The position numbers and the translations under genes are program-made. From Spirochaetaceae bacterium (GTDB lineage Bacteria; Spirochaetota; Spirochaetia; Treponematales; Breznakiellaceae), in contig JAITHM010000044.1 of the NCBI GenBank assembly GCA_031279965.1, positions 1-24,708 of the forward strand: a stretch of DNA of 24,708 nt, written 5' to 3'. How positions within the stretch are numbered: position 1 is the stretch's first letter; each line of letters starts with the position of its first letter. Below, in pieces: positions 13,404 through 21,844 of this stretch. The notes beneath the pieces are model-generated. The model saw only the letters and a program-made list of their open reading frames with translations. It ran no database searches and had not been told where the DNA came from.

Positions 13404-15407
13404 ATGCGACCATTTGAAGTAGTGTCGCCGTTTACTCCGGCAGGTGATCAGGGGGCGGCAATCACAGCATTAGCAGACGGGATACGCGCTGGTGATAAAT
13501 TTCAGACACTGAAAGGTGTTACCGGTTCGGGAAAAACTTTCACCATGGCAAAAATCATTGAGGTTGTACAAAAACCAACGCTCATCATAAGCCATAATAA
13601 AACTCTTTCCGCGCAGCTTTACCGCGAATTCAAAAGCTTTTTTCCTCATAATGCTGTGGAATATTATGTCTCGTATTACGATTACTATCAGCCAGAGGCG
13701 TATGTTGCCGCCCGCGACCTTTATATCGAAAAAGACGCTTCTATTAACAGCGAAATTGAACGCCTGCGGCTTTCCGCTACACGAAGCCTTATGGAGCGCA
13801 AAGACGTTATTATCGTAGCTACGGTTTCTTGCATCTATGGTCTTGCAACACCTGAGATTTACAAAAAAATGACGGCGACTTTTTCCCGGGGTGAATCAAT
13901 TGATGTTGATGCGCTTATACGGCGTTTTATCGAGCTCCAATATGAGCGTAATGATGCTGTGCTGGAGCGGGGGCGTTTCAGGCGGCGTGGTGATACGCTG
14001 GAAATTTTCCCCGCATATCTTGAAGATGCTTACCGTGTCGATCTTGATTGGGATACCGTTGCTCGTATTCGGCGCTTTAATCCTCTATCTGGCGAAATTC
14101 TGGAAGAACTTGACCGCGCCCTGCTCTATCCGGCAAAACAATTCGTTATGCCGCAATCGCTCATTGATGATGCCTTGCCCCGCATAGAAGTAGAGCTTGC
14201 CGTGCGGCTTGAAGAACTTCGGCATAAAGGCAAAATGCTGGAAGCTGAGCGGCTTAAAACCCGTATCGAATACGATATTGAGATGCTCAAAGAGATGGGA
14301 TATTGCCCAGGTATTGAAAATTATTCTGCAGCCCTTGCAGGACGGCATTCAGGGGAACGCCCTGATACTCTTATTGACTACTTCCCCAATGATCACCTCA
14401 CCTTTATCGACGAAAGTCATGTAAGCCTGCCGCAAATCGGTGCGATGTTTGCCGGAGACCGTAGCCGTAAACAAAGCCTTGTTGACTATGGCTTCAGGCT
14501 GCCTTCAGCGCTTGATAACCGGCCGCTTCATTTTGATGAGTTTAAGAAGCTTCTTTCCGGTACTATTTATGTATCAGCAACTCCTGGTGAAACTGAAATC
14601 AAAGAAAGCGTCCGCGTCGTTGAGCAGCTTATTCGTCCTACCGGCCTTCTTGATCCAGAGATCGAAGTGCGCCCCAGTGAAGGACAGATGGAAGATATTT
14701 ACAGCGAAGTATGCGCGCGGATTAAAATGGAAGAACGCTCTCTTATTCTTACGCTGACGAAAAAAATGGCGGAAGATCTTACCGATTATCTTTCCAGCCT
14801 TGGTTTAAAAGTCCGCTATATTCACAGTGAAGTTGAAACAATTGAACGTGTTGAAATTCTTATGGGCCTTCGACAGGGTGTTTTTGATGTACTGATTGGT
14901 ATTAATCTGCTGCGTGAAGGTATTGATCTGCCGGAAGTATCATTTATTGCGATACTTGATGCGGATAAAATAGGCTTTTTGCGTTCGGTAACAAGCCTTG
15001 TGCAGATTATCGGCCGTGCTGCACGCAACGCTGCGGGAAAAGTTATCATGTATGCTGATAGAATGAGCGATGCGATGAAAATAGCAATTGACGAGACAAA
15101 CCGCCGCCGCGCTATTCAAATGGAGTTTAACAAAGAGCATGGCATTACGCCCGCAACGATAAAAAAGACTATCGCCGCCATTCTTGAACGACATAGTGAT
15201 GAGGCAGAAAAAGCTACAGGAACCTCAATAGAAGTATTGAAAAAATCCTACAATGTTATGATTCCTGCGCAACGTAAAAAACTTATAAGTGCGCTCAATA
15301 CTGAAATGCTTGAGCACGCCAAAAGACTTGAATTTGAGCAAGCTGCCCTGCTCCGCGATGAAATTACAAAAATCAAAGAAATTGGGGACGGCAAGATAGT
15401 CCAATGA
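13404..15407 (+). CDS. uvrB: UvrABC excinuclease subunit B
   Basis: Damage-verification helicase of nucleotide excision repair, loaded by UvrA and partnered by UvrC. A Walker A GVTGSGKTFT is at residues 38-47, the damage-probing beta-hairpin YYVSYYDYYQPEAYV near 92-106, and the Walker B FIDESH near residue 335. Later helicase motifs include GINLLREGIDLPEV and QIIGRAARN. A C-terminal UVR motif (HAKRLEFEQAALLRDEI) binds UvrC. The length of 667 residues is normal. ATG 13404 gives the canonical N-terminus but lacks a Shine-Dalgarno; see the -10 box at 13391. Neither uvrA nor uvrC is in the window. Confidence 0.98.
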   Translation: MRPFEVVSPFTPAGDQGAAITALADGIRAGDKFQTLKGVTGSGKTFTMAKIIEVVQKPTLIISHNKTLSAQLYREFKSFFPHNAVEYYVSYYDYYQPEAYVAARDLYIEKDASINSEIERLRLSATRSLMERKDVIIVATVSCIYGLATPEIYKKMTATFSRGESIDVDALIRRFIELQYERNDAVLERGRFRRRGDTLEIFPAYLEDAYRVDLDWDTVARIRRFNPLSGEILEELDRALLYPAKQFVMPQSLIDDALPRIEVELAVRLEELRHKGKMLEAERLKTRIEYDIEMLKEMGYCPGIENYSAALAGRHSGERPDTLIDYFPNDHLTFIDESHVSLPQIGAMFAGDRSRKQSLVDYGFRLPSALDNRPLHFDEFKKLLSGTIYVSATPGETEIKESVRVVEQLIRPTGLLDPEIEVRPSEGQMEDIYSEVCARIKMEERSLILTLTKKMAEDLTDYLSSLGLKVRYIHSEVETIERVEILMGLRQGVFDVLIGINLLREGIDLPEVSFIAILDADKIGFLRSVTSLVQIIGRAARNAAGKVIMYADRMSDAMKIAIDETNRRRAIQMEFNKEHGITPATIKKTIAAILERHSDEAEKATGTSIEVLKKSYNVMIPAQRKKLISALNTEMLEHAKRLEFEQAALLRDEITKIKEIGDGKIVQ

Positions 15408-15469
15408 AGTTGCCATCTTCCTGGTTAACACTGCTGTTATAACGGATGTTTTTCGTTATACTATTGGAT

Positions 15470-15733
15470 ATGGAAGCTTGGCAGGATACACTGTATCAAA
15501 AAACGCTTAACGAAGAGCTTACCGGCCTTGAACGCAGGCGCGCCGCCGACTTTTCGTGTACAGTAGAGGCTCTCGAAGAGCTCCTCGAAAGCCTCTACAA
15601 TCTGGATGGGGCTGATTGGCTTGGCCGCGGCGAAGTGCAAAGCATCACACTGTCTGCTCAAATCGCCGCATACGAACAATTTATCAGCGCATGGAAAAAA
15701 GAGTCATGCACGACTACAGGCAAAAAACTTTGA
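15470..15733 (+). CDS. Small conserved-looking protein, unknown function
   Basis: An 87-residue acidic, largely helical soluble protein (LEELLESLYNLDGADWLGRGEVQSITLSAQIAAYEQFISAWKK) without signal peptide. The frame opens at ATG 15446, but ATG 15470 (MEAWQDTLYQ) follows a TATACT box by exactly seven bases, the same arrangement as uvrB. It lies 62 bp after uvrB. Its last 20 bases overlap the convergent PII-like gene on the other strand. Composition and codon pattern look coding. No family recognised. Confidence 0.6.
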   Translation: MEAWQDTLYQKTLNEELTGLERRRAADFSCTVEALEELLESLYNLDGADWLGRGEVQSITLSAQIAAYEQFISAWKKESCTTTGKKL

Positions 15734-15986
15734 CACCCTCACTGGGATATTGTTCCTTAACCGGTTGAACCGCCTGCTCAATTTGCCGCGCTTCTTCGTC
15801 CTCACACCAGACGACAAGCACAAAGTTTTCTTCCGGCCAGATAGCGTCGCCTAGGCGGGCGCCAGATGACCCTTCGCCCAACACAATGGGATATTTTGTA
15901 TAAAATTTTGCCAAGCCTTTTGTGCGCAGCGCCTCCATAATATTATCTTCAATAGACCGGTTTGCTATAATTTCAACTCTTTTCAT
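15714..15986 (-). CDS. PII-like transporter-associated protein (PG0541-type)
   Basis: A 90-residue protein with a predicted ferredoxin-like beta-alpha-beta pattern (MKRVEIIANRSIEDNIMEAL ... FVLVVWCEDEEARQIEQAVQPVKEQYP), fitting the PII-like proteins that follow RND pump genes in Bacteroidetes and spirochaetes. ATG 15986 overlaps the pump stop (ATGA), so its translation depends on the pump reading frame. By analogy with PII proteins it may sense a ligand or regulate the pump; that is inference. It has no obvious T-loop tyrosine. Confidence 0.75.
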   Translation of the reverse strand: MKRVEIIANRSIEDNIMEALRTKGLAKFYTKYPIVLGEGSSGARLGDAIWPEENFVLVVWCEDEEARQIEQAVQPVKEQYPSEGVKVFCL

Positions 15987-18900
15987 TTGTTGTCCTCCTC
16001 TTCATCATCACCGTCGTCTCCTGCCCGTCTGTGAAAACGGGGATTCGCTGCGCGGGCCTGTGCTCTGTGCTCATAAAAACGGCGCCTCGCTTCGGCATTA
16101 TCATCATCATCGTCATCGCCACTATCCTGAATGTCCGCCTTATCTGCTGGCGGCGCCTGCTCCTCCTGGGGGGGGGGCTGTTCTTCCGCCGGAGCAGCGT
16201 GAGGCGCGGCTTTATCTGGATGTTGAATAGGGGGGATACCGGCATTTTCAAAGTGTTTCTTTTCAAGTTCTTCTGCCGCTTGATGAGCGTGTTGTGCGGC
16301 TGATTTTGCCTGTAACTTAAGATCCTTACCTTTTAGTCCAAGGGCAAGTCCCTCCCGCCGAGCTTCACGCCGCGCACGCTGTTCATCATCATGCTTGTTG
16401 AGTATTGCGTAAATTGCAGGCATAAGGAAAAGCGTCATTAAAGTACCAAAAGTAAGCCCGCCAAAAACGGTCTTTCCTATCGGTGCAACAAGTTCTGTGC
16501 CTTCACCAGGAACAAAGGCAATTGGAGCAAGTCCCAGCACAGTGGTTAAGGTTGACATGAGTATAGGCCGCAGACGATTTCCGGCAGCTTCAACGCAGGC
16601 GTCATTTAAGCTGAATCCCCGTTTGCGGAGAAGATTCGTATAATCAACAAGCACGATGCCATTATTAACGATAACTCCTACAAGCACGAGAATGCCAACC
16701 GCAGTAAGAATATTAAATTTTTCGCCTGTTAAAAAGTAAATCAGCACAACACCAATGATGGAAAGTGGTATGGTAAAAATAATAATGAAGGGATCCTTAA
16801 AGCTTTCAAAAAGCGATGCCATAACACCAAATACCAGACAGACGGCAATAACGAGAATCAGCATAAAGGCCATACCGATACGCTTGAGGTCATCACTATC
16901 GCCGCCAAGCTCGATAACAAGACCGTCTTCAGAAGGAATTTCACGGGTAATAAGCGCGTGCACTTTTGCTGTAATAATATTCAGCGAAACGCCAGGAAGT
17001 GACCCCGCTGTTATATGAATAACACGGCTCTGACTTTCACGATCTATTGTTACCGGCCCAACACCATCAACAATTTTAGCAAAGTTCGAAATAGGTATGC
17101 GTTGCCCGGCGGTATTTTTTACAAAAATTCGGTCAAGCGCAGGACGGGAATTGCGGTCGGTTTCTTTGTAACGAAGAACAATGTCATAATCTTTTCCCTG
17201 ATACGAATATTTCGATGCAGCAAGTCCGCCGACAGCTGCTTTGATTTCGTTGCCGACATTGTAAGCATTTACTCCAAGCGCATACATCCTTTTGCGATCA
17301 AGCACGATTTCAAATTGAGGAAGCCCGTCCTTCATGCTTACCTGCGGTTCTGTTGCTTCAGGTACGTGTTCTTTAATCAGCGCGGCTATCTTGTCGGCGA
17401 TCTCTTTACCGTGCTTTAAGTCCTCAGTTTTAATGAGAATATCAACAGGATTACCGCCCATACCGCCGCCGCCAAAGCCGCCTTGGAAGCGGAAAAGGGC
17501 GCCGGGGAATTCATTAAAATGACGGCGCATGATCGTTTGTACTTGAGTTTCGTTGAGTTTGCGATCCTTGTAAGGCGGCAATTGTATCTGAAGCGTCCCT
17601 GAATGACTTTGTGAAGGCTGCCCAAATCTTCCGCCGCCGCCAGCATTCACCGTAATACGCTCGTAGGCGGGTTTCCCGTCAATAACAAGCTCTGCCCGCG
17701 CAAATGTTTCAAGCGTTTGCAGCCATTCTTTTGTTGTTTCAAGCGGCGTGCCCAGCGGAAAAGTCGCATTGATCGATACGCTGTCTTCTTCCTGTTCGGG
17801 CATAAACACATAACCAACTTTGAATATCAGCGCAATAGCGCCAATAAATACAAGCAATATAACAAGGCATGTTAGAGCTTTATGTCTAAGCACATGGCTT
17901 ACTGTCTTGCGGTAGTTGTGTTCCAGTTTTGCAAATGCATTTTCAAATACGCCATCGATGCGCGCAAGCTTACCTGTCAGCGGCCGCTGTTTGCGGGTTA
18001 CCAGCGGTAAAAAATGCGAAGACAGAATTGGCACCAAAAATATGGCAGTAAAAAGCGAAATTGTAAGCGATATAACAATGGTAAATGCAAGCCCTGCAAA
18101 CATTTCTCCCTGAACTTCAAGCATGCTTTTAAACATGACAAGCGGAGCAAAAACACACAATGTTGTCAGTGTCGAGGCGGTAATGGCAACAATCATCTCC
18201 TGCGTTCCTAAAATAGCTGCAGGACGAAGCTTGGCGCCTTTTTCCCGGTAATGATAAATATTTTCCAGAATAACAATCGAGTTATCAACAAGCATACCGA
18301 CACCCAGAAAGAGTCCGGCAAGCGTCATCAAGTTAAGGGTAAGGCCGGCAAAGTACATCAGCATAATTGTAATAATGATTGAAATAGGAATACTAACACC
18401 AATAACAATAGTTGGTTTGATAGAACGCAAAAAGAGAAAAAGTACAATTACGGCAAGGACAACACCGCTTATCGCACTTGACGTTACTGCGCTTATCGTA
18501 CTTTTAATCTGATCGGTCGAACTTGAAATTTCAATAATTCTAATATCCTGCGGAATGGCGTTTTGAATCTGCGGAATTCGTTTGCGAAGATTATCAACAA
18601 CCTGCACTGAGTTCTTGCCGCTCTGTTTCTGTACAGAAACTCTGATGGCAGGCTCGCCGTCTACAAGAACAATGCTTGTTGCGTCCTCGGTGCCTTCGTT
18701 TACATCGGCAAGATCGCCAAGGAGTACCGGAATCATTGCGGCAAGCCGGTCTTGCGGATTCGGCATATAGGCAATAACGGTATTTTTTATTTCGTCTATA
18801 GACTGATACTGTCCCATCGTCGTGAGTATGTAGGACACGTTATTTTCGGTAATCGTGCCCGCGCCAATCTGGGCATTCTGCGCGGCGATCATTTGTTGAA

Positions 18901-19507
18901 TCTGCGATACGGTAAGGTTGTACGCTTCAAGACGCGATTCGGGAAAATCGACCCGTATTACCTTTTCCTGTCCGCCCGATACCGATGCAGCCGCAACGCC
19001 CGGACTTTGTTCCATCCGCGTAGCTATCGTGTTGACGACAAGATCATATAATTCAGGCAGTTCACGAATTGTTGAAGATACCCGGTAGTTAATGACCGGC
19101 ATCATTGAAGGATCAAACTTAAAGATAAGCGGCGAATCCGCTTCGGCAGGAAGCGCCCGTCTGACTCGTTCCAGCGCATCACGCACTGAATTTGTCGCAT
19201 CGCTCAGATCGGTACCAAAGATAAACTTTAAGGTAATCTGACTTGTCCCCTTCGACGAAGTAGAGGTAATTTTATCAAGGCTGGAAACACCGGAAAGCGC
19301 CTGTTCCAAAGGCCGTGTAATTGAACGTTCAACTTCTTCCGGCCCCGCGCCGCTATATGTTGTGTTTACCAGAATATAGGGCGGATTGATTTCGGGAAAA
19401 AGATCGACAGGAAGCTGCGTCAATGCGAAAAATCCAAGACCAATCAGCAAAAAGAAAATGATAATAAATGTTACCGGACGTGAAACTACTGTTTTTGTGA
19501 TACTCAT
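15983..19507 (-). CDS. RND multidrug efflux transporter, AcrB/HAE-1 family, with long low-complexity tail
   Basis: Inner-membrane proton-driven pump of a tripartite efflux system. A full RND architecture is visible: TM1 (residues about 12-31), porter domain, TM block with GMLVDNSIVILENI, a second docking/porter region with VGYVFMPEQEEDS, and a last TM block with GVIVNNGIVLVDYTNLLRKRG. The first TM4 aspartate is retained, and the adjacent position is Asn rather than the second Asp of AcrB. A 138-residue tail (1037-1174) follows the last TM: first Arg/Lys/Ala-rich, then Pro/Gln/His-rich, then acidic with six Asp in a row. A C10 tract falls at codons 1111-1114. GGGGAG precedes ATG 19507. Substrates unknown. 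Confidence 0.96.
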   Translation of the reverse strand: MSITKTVVSRPVTFIIIFFLLIGLGFFALTQLPVDLFPEINPPYILVNTTYSGAGPEEVERSITRPLEQALSGVSSLDKITSTSSKGTSQITLKFIFGTDLSDATNSVRDALERVRRALPAEADSPLIFKFDPSMMPVINYRVSSTIRELPELYDLVVNTIATRMEQSPGVAAASVSGGQEKVIRVDFPESRLEAYNLTVSQIQQMIAAQNAQIGAGTITENNVSYILTTMGQYQSIDEIKNTVIAYMPNPQDRLAAMIPVLLGDLADVNEGTEDATSIVLVDGEPAIRVSVQKQSGKNSVQVVDNLRKRIPQIQNAIPQDIRIIEISSSTDQIKSTISAVTSSAISGVVLAVIVLFLFLRSIKPTIVIGVSIPISIIITIMLMYFAGLTLNLMTLAGLFLGVGMLVDNSIVILENIYHYREKGAKLRPAAILGTQEMIVAITASTLTTLCVFAPLVMFKSMLEVQGEMFAGLAFTIVISLTISLFTAIFLVPILSSHFLPLVTRKQRPLTGKLARIDGVFENAFAKLEHNYRKTVSHVLRHKALTCLVILLVFIGAIALIFKVGYVFMPEQEEDSVSINATFPLGTPLETTKEWLQTLETFARAELVIDGKPAYERITVNAGGGGRFGQPSQSHSGTLQIQLPPYKDRKLNETQVQTIMRRHFNEFPGALFRFQGGFGGGGMGGNPVDILIKTEDLKHGKEIADKIAALIKEHVPEATEPQVSMKDGLPQFEIVLDRKRMYALGVNAYNVGNEIKAAVGGLAASKYSYQGKDYDIVLRYKETDRNSRPALDRIFVKNTAGQRIPISNFAKIVDGVGPVTIDRESQSRVIHITAGSLPGVSLNIITAKVHALITREIPSEDGLVIELGGDSDDLKRIGMAFMLILVIAVCLVFGVMASLFESFKDPFIIIFTIPLSIIGVVLIYFLTGEKFNILTAVGILVLVGVIVNNGIVLVDYTNLLRKRGFSLNDACVEAAGNRLRPILMSTLTTVLGLAPIAFVPGEGTELVAPIGKTVFGGLTFGTLMTLFLMPAIYAILNKHDDEQRARREARREGLALGLKGKDLKLQAKSAAQHAHQAAEELEKKHFENAGIPPIQHPDKAAPHAAPAEEQPPPQEEQAPPADKADIQDSGDDDDDDNAEARRRFYEHRAQARAANPRFHRRAGDDGDDEEEDNK
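16168..16177. repeat. Ten-base G/C homopolymer in the pump tail
   Basis: Ten G on the plus strand (ten C in the coding strand) encode PPP plus the first base of Gln1114. One extra C gives a stop after eight or nine codons. One fewer C opens a frame down to 15973 that replaces the acidic end with an Arg/Met-rich one. Confidence 0.85.
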
Positions 19508-19524
19508 ACATTACTCCCCTGCAC

Positions 19525-20442
19525 TTATTGTACGCCTTCGCTGCGGCTTATGACATTGATGCCCGCACCATCGGTAAGCAGCGTCATTCCCTTGTCAACA
19601 ATTTCATCCCCGGCCGTAATACCTGACGCAATTTCGGAAACACCATCACTTTCGATTCCTGGCACGACCTCAACCTGGCGGGCAATGTACGCCTGAGGAT
19701 CGGCAGGATCAACACCGGCAACAAAAACCACATTTTTTCCCTGCCGCTGCACAATCGCCGCCGTAGGAATTTTTATCGCGTCAGATTTGCTTACGGTAAT
19801 TATATTCACCTTTGCAAACATGCCGGCTTTAAGACGCGAACCGGGATTATCAACATTGATTTTGATCATCTCGGTACGAGAAACAGGATCGATAGTTGGA
19901 CTTACTTCGCGCACAGAACCCCGGAAAACTTCGTCAGGATAGGCATCAAGGGTGATTTCGCAGGAAAGTCCCTGGGCAACACGGGCGATATAGCGCTCTG
20001 GTACAAAAAGCTGAATTTCAAGCGCCCCGCCGCCGGCAATGCGGGCAAGCGGCGTCGTCTGCGAAACCGTCATGCCGACTTCGGCAGGAAGCGATGTTAT
20101 CGTACCGGCAATAGGCGAGCGCACCGTGTGCAGCACATAGCGCATACCCGGTTTGGACGGGTCAACAAGAGCGATTGCCTGTCCGCGCCCAACGCGCGAT
20201 CCAACGCTGACGTGAACTCGTGTTATCTTGCCGGCCGCGTCAGAATAGGCATCAACCGTTGAACCGGCAATAATGTCACCGGCTAATGCAAGATACGAAT
20301 TTATCTCCCCGGATACCGCTTTCATTGTTGTTACCGCAAAGACCTGTTTTTCAGGCGTGCTGTTTTTAGCTTCCTGTTTTTTACACGAAAAGACCATAAT
20401 GGCCATCACCACAAGCACACTAATCTGTGTGATATGTTTCAT
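19525..20442 (-). CDS. RND efflux periplasmic adaptor lipoprotein (AcrA/HlyD family)
   Basis: Membrane-fusion protein linking the pump to the outer-membrane channel. A lipobox is visible (VMAIMVFSC, Cys20 followed by KKQ), so it is anchored to the inner membrane. Then come the biotinyl-lipoyl-like hairpin (GKITRVHVSVGSRVGRGQAIALVDPS and VRSPIAGTITSLPAEVGMTV) and the beta-barrel (VREVSPTIDPVSRTEMIKINVDN, LKAGMFAKVNI). The 305-residue length is on the short side, with little coiled coil between the lipoyl halves. A GAGGAG Shine-Dalgarno stands seven bases before ATG 20442. It lies between the channel and pump genes with gaps of about 20 bp. Confidence 0.95.
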   Translation of the reverse strand: MKHITQISVLVVMAIMVFSCKKQEAKNSTPEKQVFAVTTMKAVSGEINSYLALAGDIIAGSTVDAYSDAAGKITRVHVSVGSRVGRGQAIALVDPSKPGMRYVLHTVRSPIAGTITSLPAEVGMTVSQTTPLARIAGGGALEIQLFVPERYIARVAQGLSCEITLDAYPDEVFRGSVREVSPTIDPVSRTEMIKINVDNPGSRLKAGMFAKVNIITVSKSDAIKIPTAAIVQRQGKNVVFVAGVDPADPQAYIARQVEVVPGIESDGVSEIASGITAGDEIVDKGMTLLTDGAGINVISRSEGVQ

Positions 20443-20461
20443 TTCTTACTCCTCTTAGCTG

Positions 20462-21844
20462 TTACTGTATCATTGTTCCAAAAGGAACACCAACGGCGTA
20501 TTCAAGATCAATGACGCCGGTAAAAAAATTATACTGTTGTTGCAGTACACCGAGCCGCGCCTGACGAAGCTGCTGCTCAACGTTTTGCACTTCCATGAAA
20601 TCCCGAAGTCCTGCACGAAATGCGGCAAGCGTATCCCGGTACGTCCGCTCGGCAAGTTCTACCGTTTTTTGCTGAGCATCAATTGATTCCCGTGCTTGTT
20701 GAACGAGAAACACTTGATTGTAAACTTCAACTTCTGTAGCACGTATCGCCTGGGCAAGATTAATATCAAGACTGCGTATATCGTCATTCAGGTCACGCAG
20801 GGTCGCAACCTCTTTGGTGAATGGCAGCATACCGTTTAAGCTCCACGAAAGGTTCAGTGAAAAACGCCCGGTGTCAGTCCAACTGTCACCGGACCAACTG
20901 TCCCGAAACGGGTCTCCACTAAACGTTGGATTCAATGTCCAACCAAGTGAAAGGCTTGGCGTCCAAAGCTGATAGCGCATCGCATTACGCGCAGTACGCA
21001 GCGCGACAATATTCGCCCGCAGTTCCTGAAGATCAACTTTGCTGCCCGCCGCATTCCGAATCAGTTCTGCGGTGTCAAAAGGAACATCGTAACGCACCTG
21101 TTCTGTCGATACGAGAGTAAATTCTGTATCGTAAGGCAGACCTAAAAGCATTGCAAAATTTGCCATCGAGACTTTGATGTTATTTTTAATAAGATCAATG
21201 TCTGGAATAAGCTTGTCACGGTTAAGCCGCGCCTGCATCAAGGTAAGCTCCGCGGAAAGCCCCGCATTGTAGTTTGCCTGCGCAGTACGAACCTGCTCCT
21301 CGGCAAGCGTAAAGCTTTGTTCTTGCACCTTAAGATTTTCTTCTGCAAGCAGAATCGAACTATAGAGCTTGCGAATATCCCGCTCGAGCTGAAGTTTTGC
21401 CTTCTGATAACCTATTTCGCCGGCTTCGTAATCACGCTTGAGCTTGCGAACGCCCTCGAACATCGCAACATTAAGCCCGCTCCACTGAATTTGAAACGCG
21501 GCATTCAACCCCCAGCGCGGCCCCTCAACCGTACGATACATAAGCTGCCCGCCACTAATACCAATGGGAACATTCTGTGTTGATACCGAATTCGCCGCGC
21601 TTAAACTGCCTGAAAGGCCCACTGTTGGCAAAAATTGATTCCAAGACAAAACCGCGGGGCGCTTCTTTTTTTCAAGCGTTACCTGACTTGCCTGCAGCCC
21701 AAGGTTATTATTCAGCGCAAGCGAAACCGCCTCATCAACACTGATAGTCCGCACAGGCTTTTCCCCAGTAACAGGTTCTTCTTGCTGTGCAGCGACAACC
21801 ATTCCTAGTGCCGTAAATAATACGGCAACCACATATCTTTTCAT
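20462..21844 (-). CDS. TolC-family outer-membrane efflux channel
   Basis: A 460-residue outer-membrane factor with a signal peptide (MKRYVVAVLFTALGMVVAAQ). Two internally similar halves show the TolC pattern: ISVDEAVSLALNNNLGLQAS starts the first, and paired long helices (LQLERDIRKLYSSILLAEENL, AEEQVRTAQANYNAGL) and the second-half equivalents (RTYRDTLAAFRAGLRDFMEV) follow. Asn-Pro/beta-strand regions contain Ser/Trp-rich segments (LNLSWSLNGMLPF). The ATG overlaps the tetR stop (ATGA), so regulator and channel are translationally coupled. Confidence 0.95.
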   Translation of the reverse strand: MKRYVVAVLFTALGMVVAAQQEEPVTGEKPVRTISVDEAVSLALNNNLGLQASQVTLEKKKRPAVLSWNQFLPTVGLSGSLSAANSVSTQNVPIGISGGQLMYRTVEGPRWGLNAAFQIQWSGLNVAMFEGVRKLKRDYEAGEIGYQKAKLQLERDIRKLYSSILLAEENLKVQEQSFTLAEEQVRTAQANYNAGLSAELTLMQARLNRDKLIPDIDLIKNNIKVSMANFAMLLGLPYDTEFTLVSTEQVRYDVPFDTAELIRNAAGSKVDLQELRANIVALRTARNAMRYQLWTPSLSLGWTLNPTFSGDPFRDSWSGDSWTDTGRFSLNLSWSLNGMLPFTKEVATLRDLNDDIRSLDINLAQAIRATEVEVYNQVFLVQQARESIDAQQKTVELAERTYRDTLAAFRAGLRDFMEVQNVEQQLRQARLGVLQQQYNFFTGVIDLEYAVGVPFGTMIQ

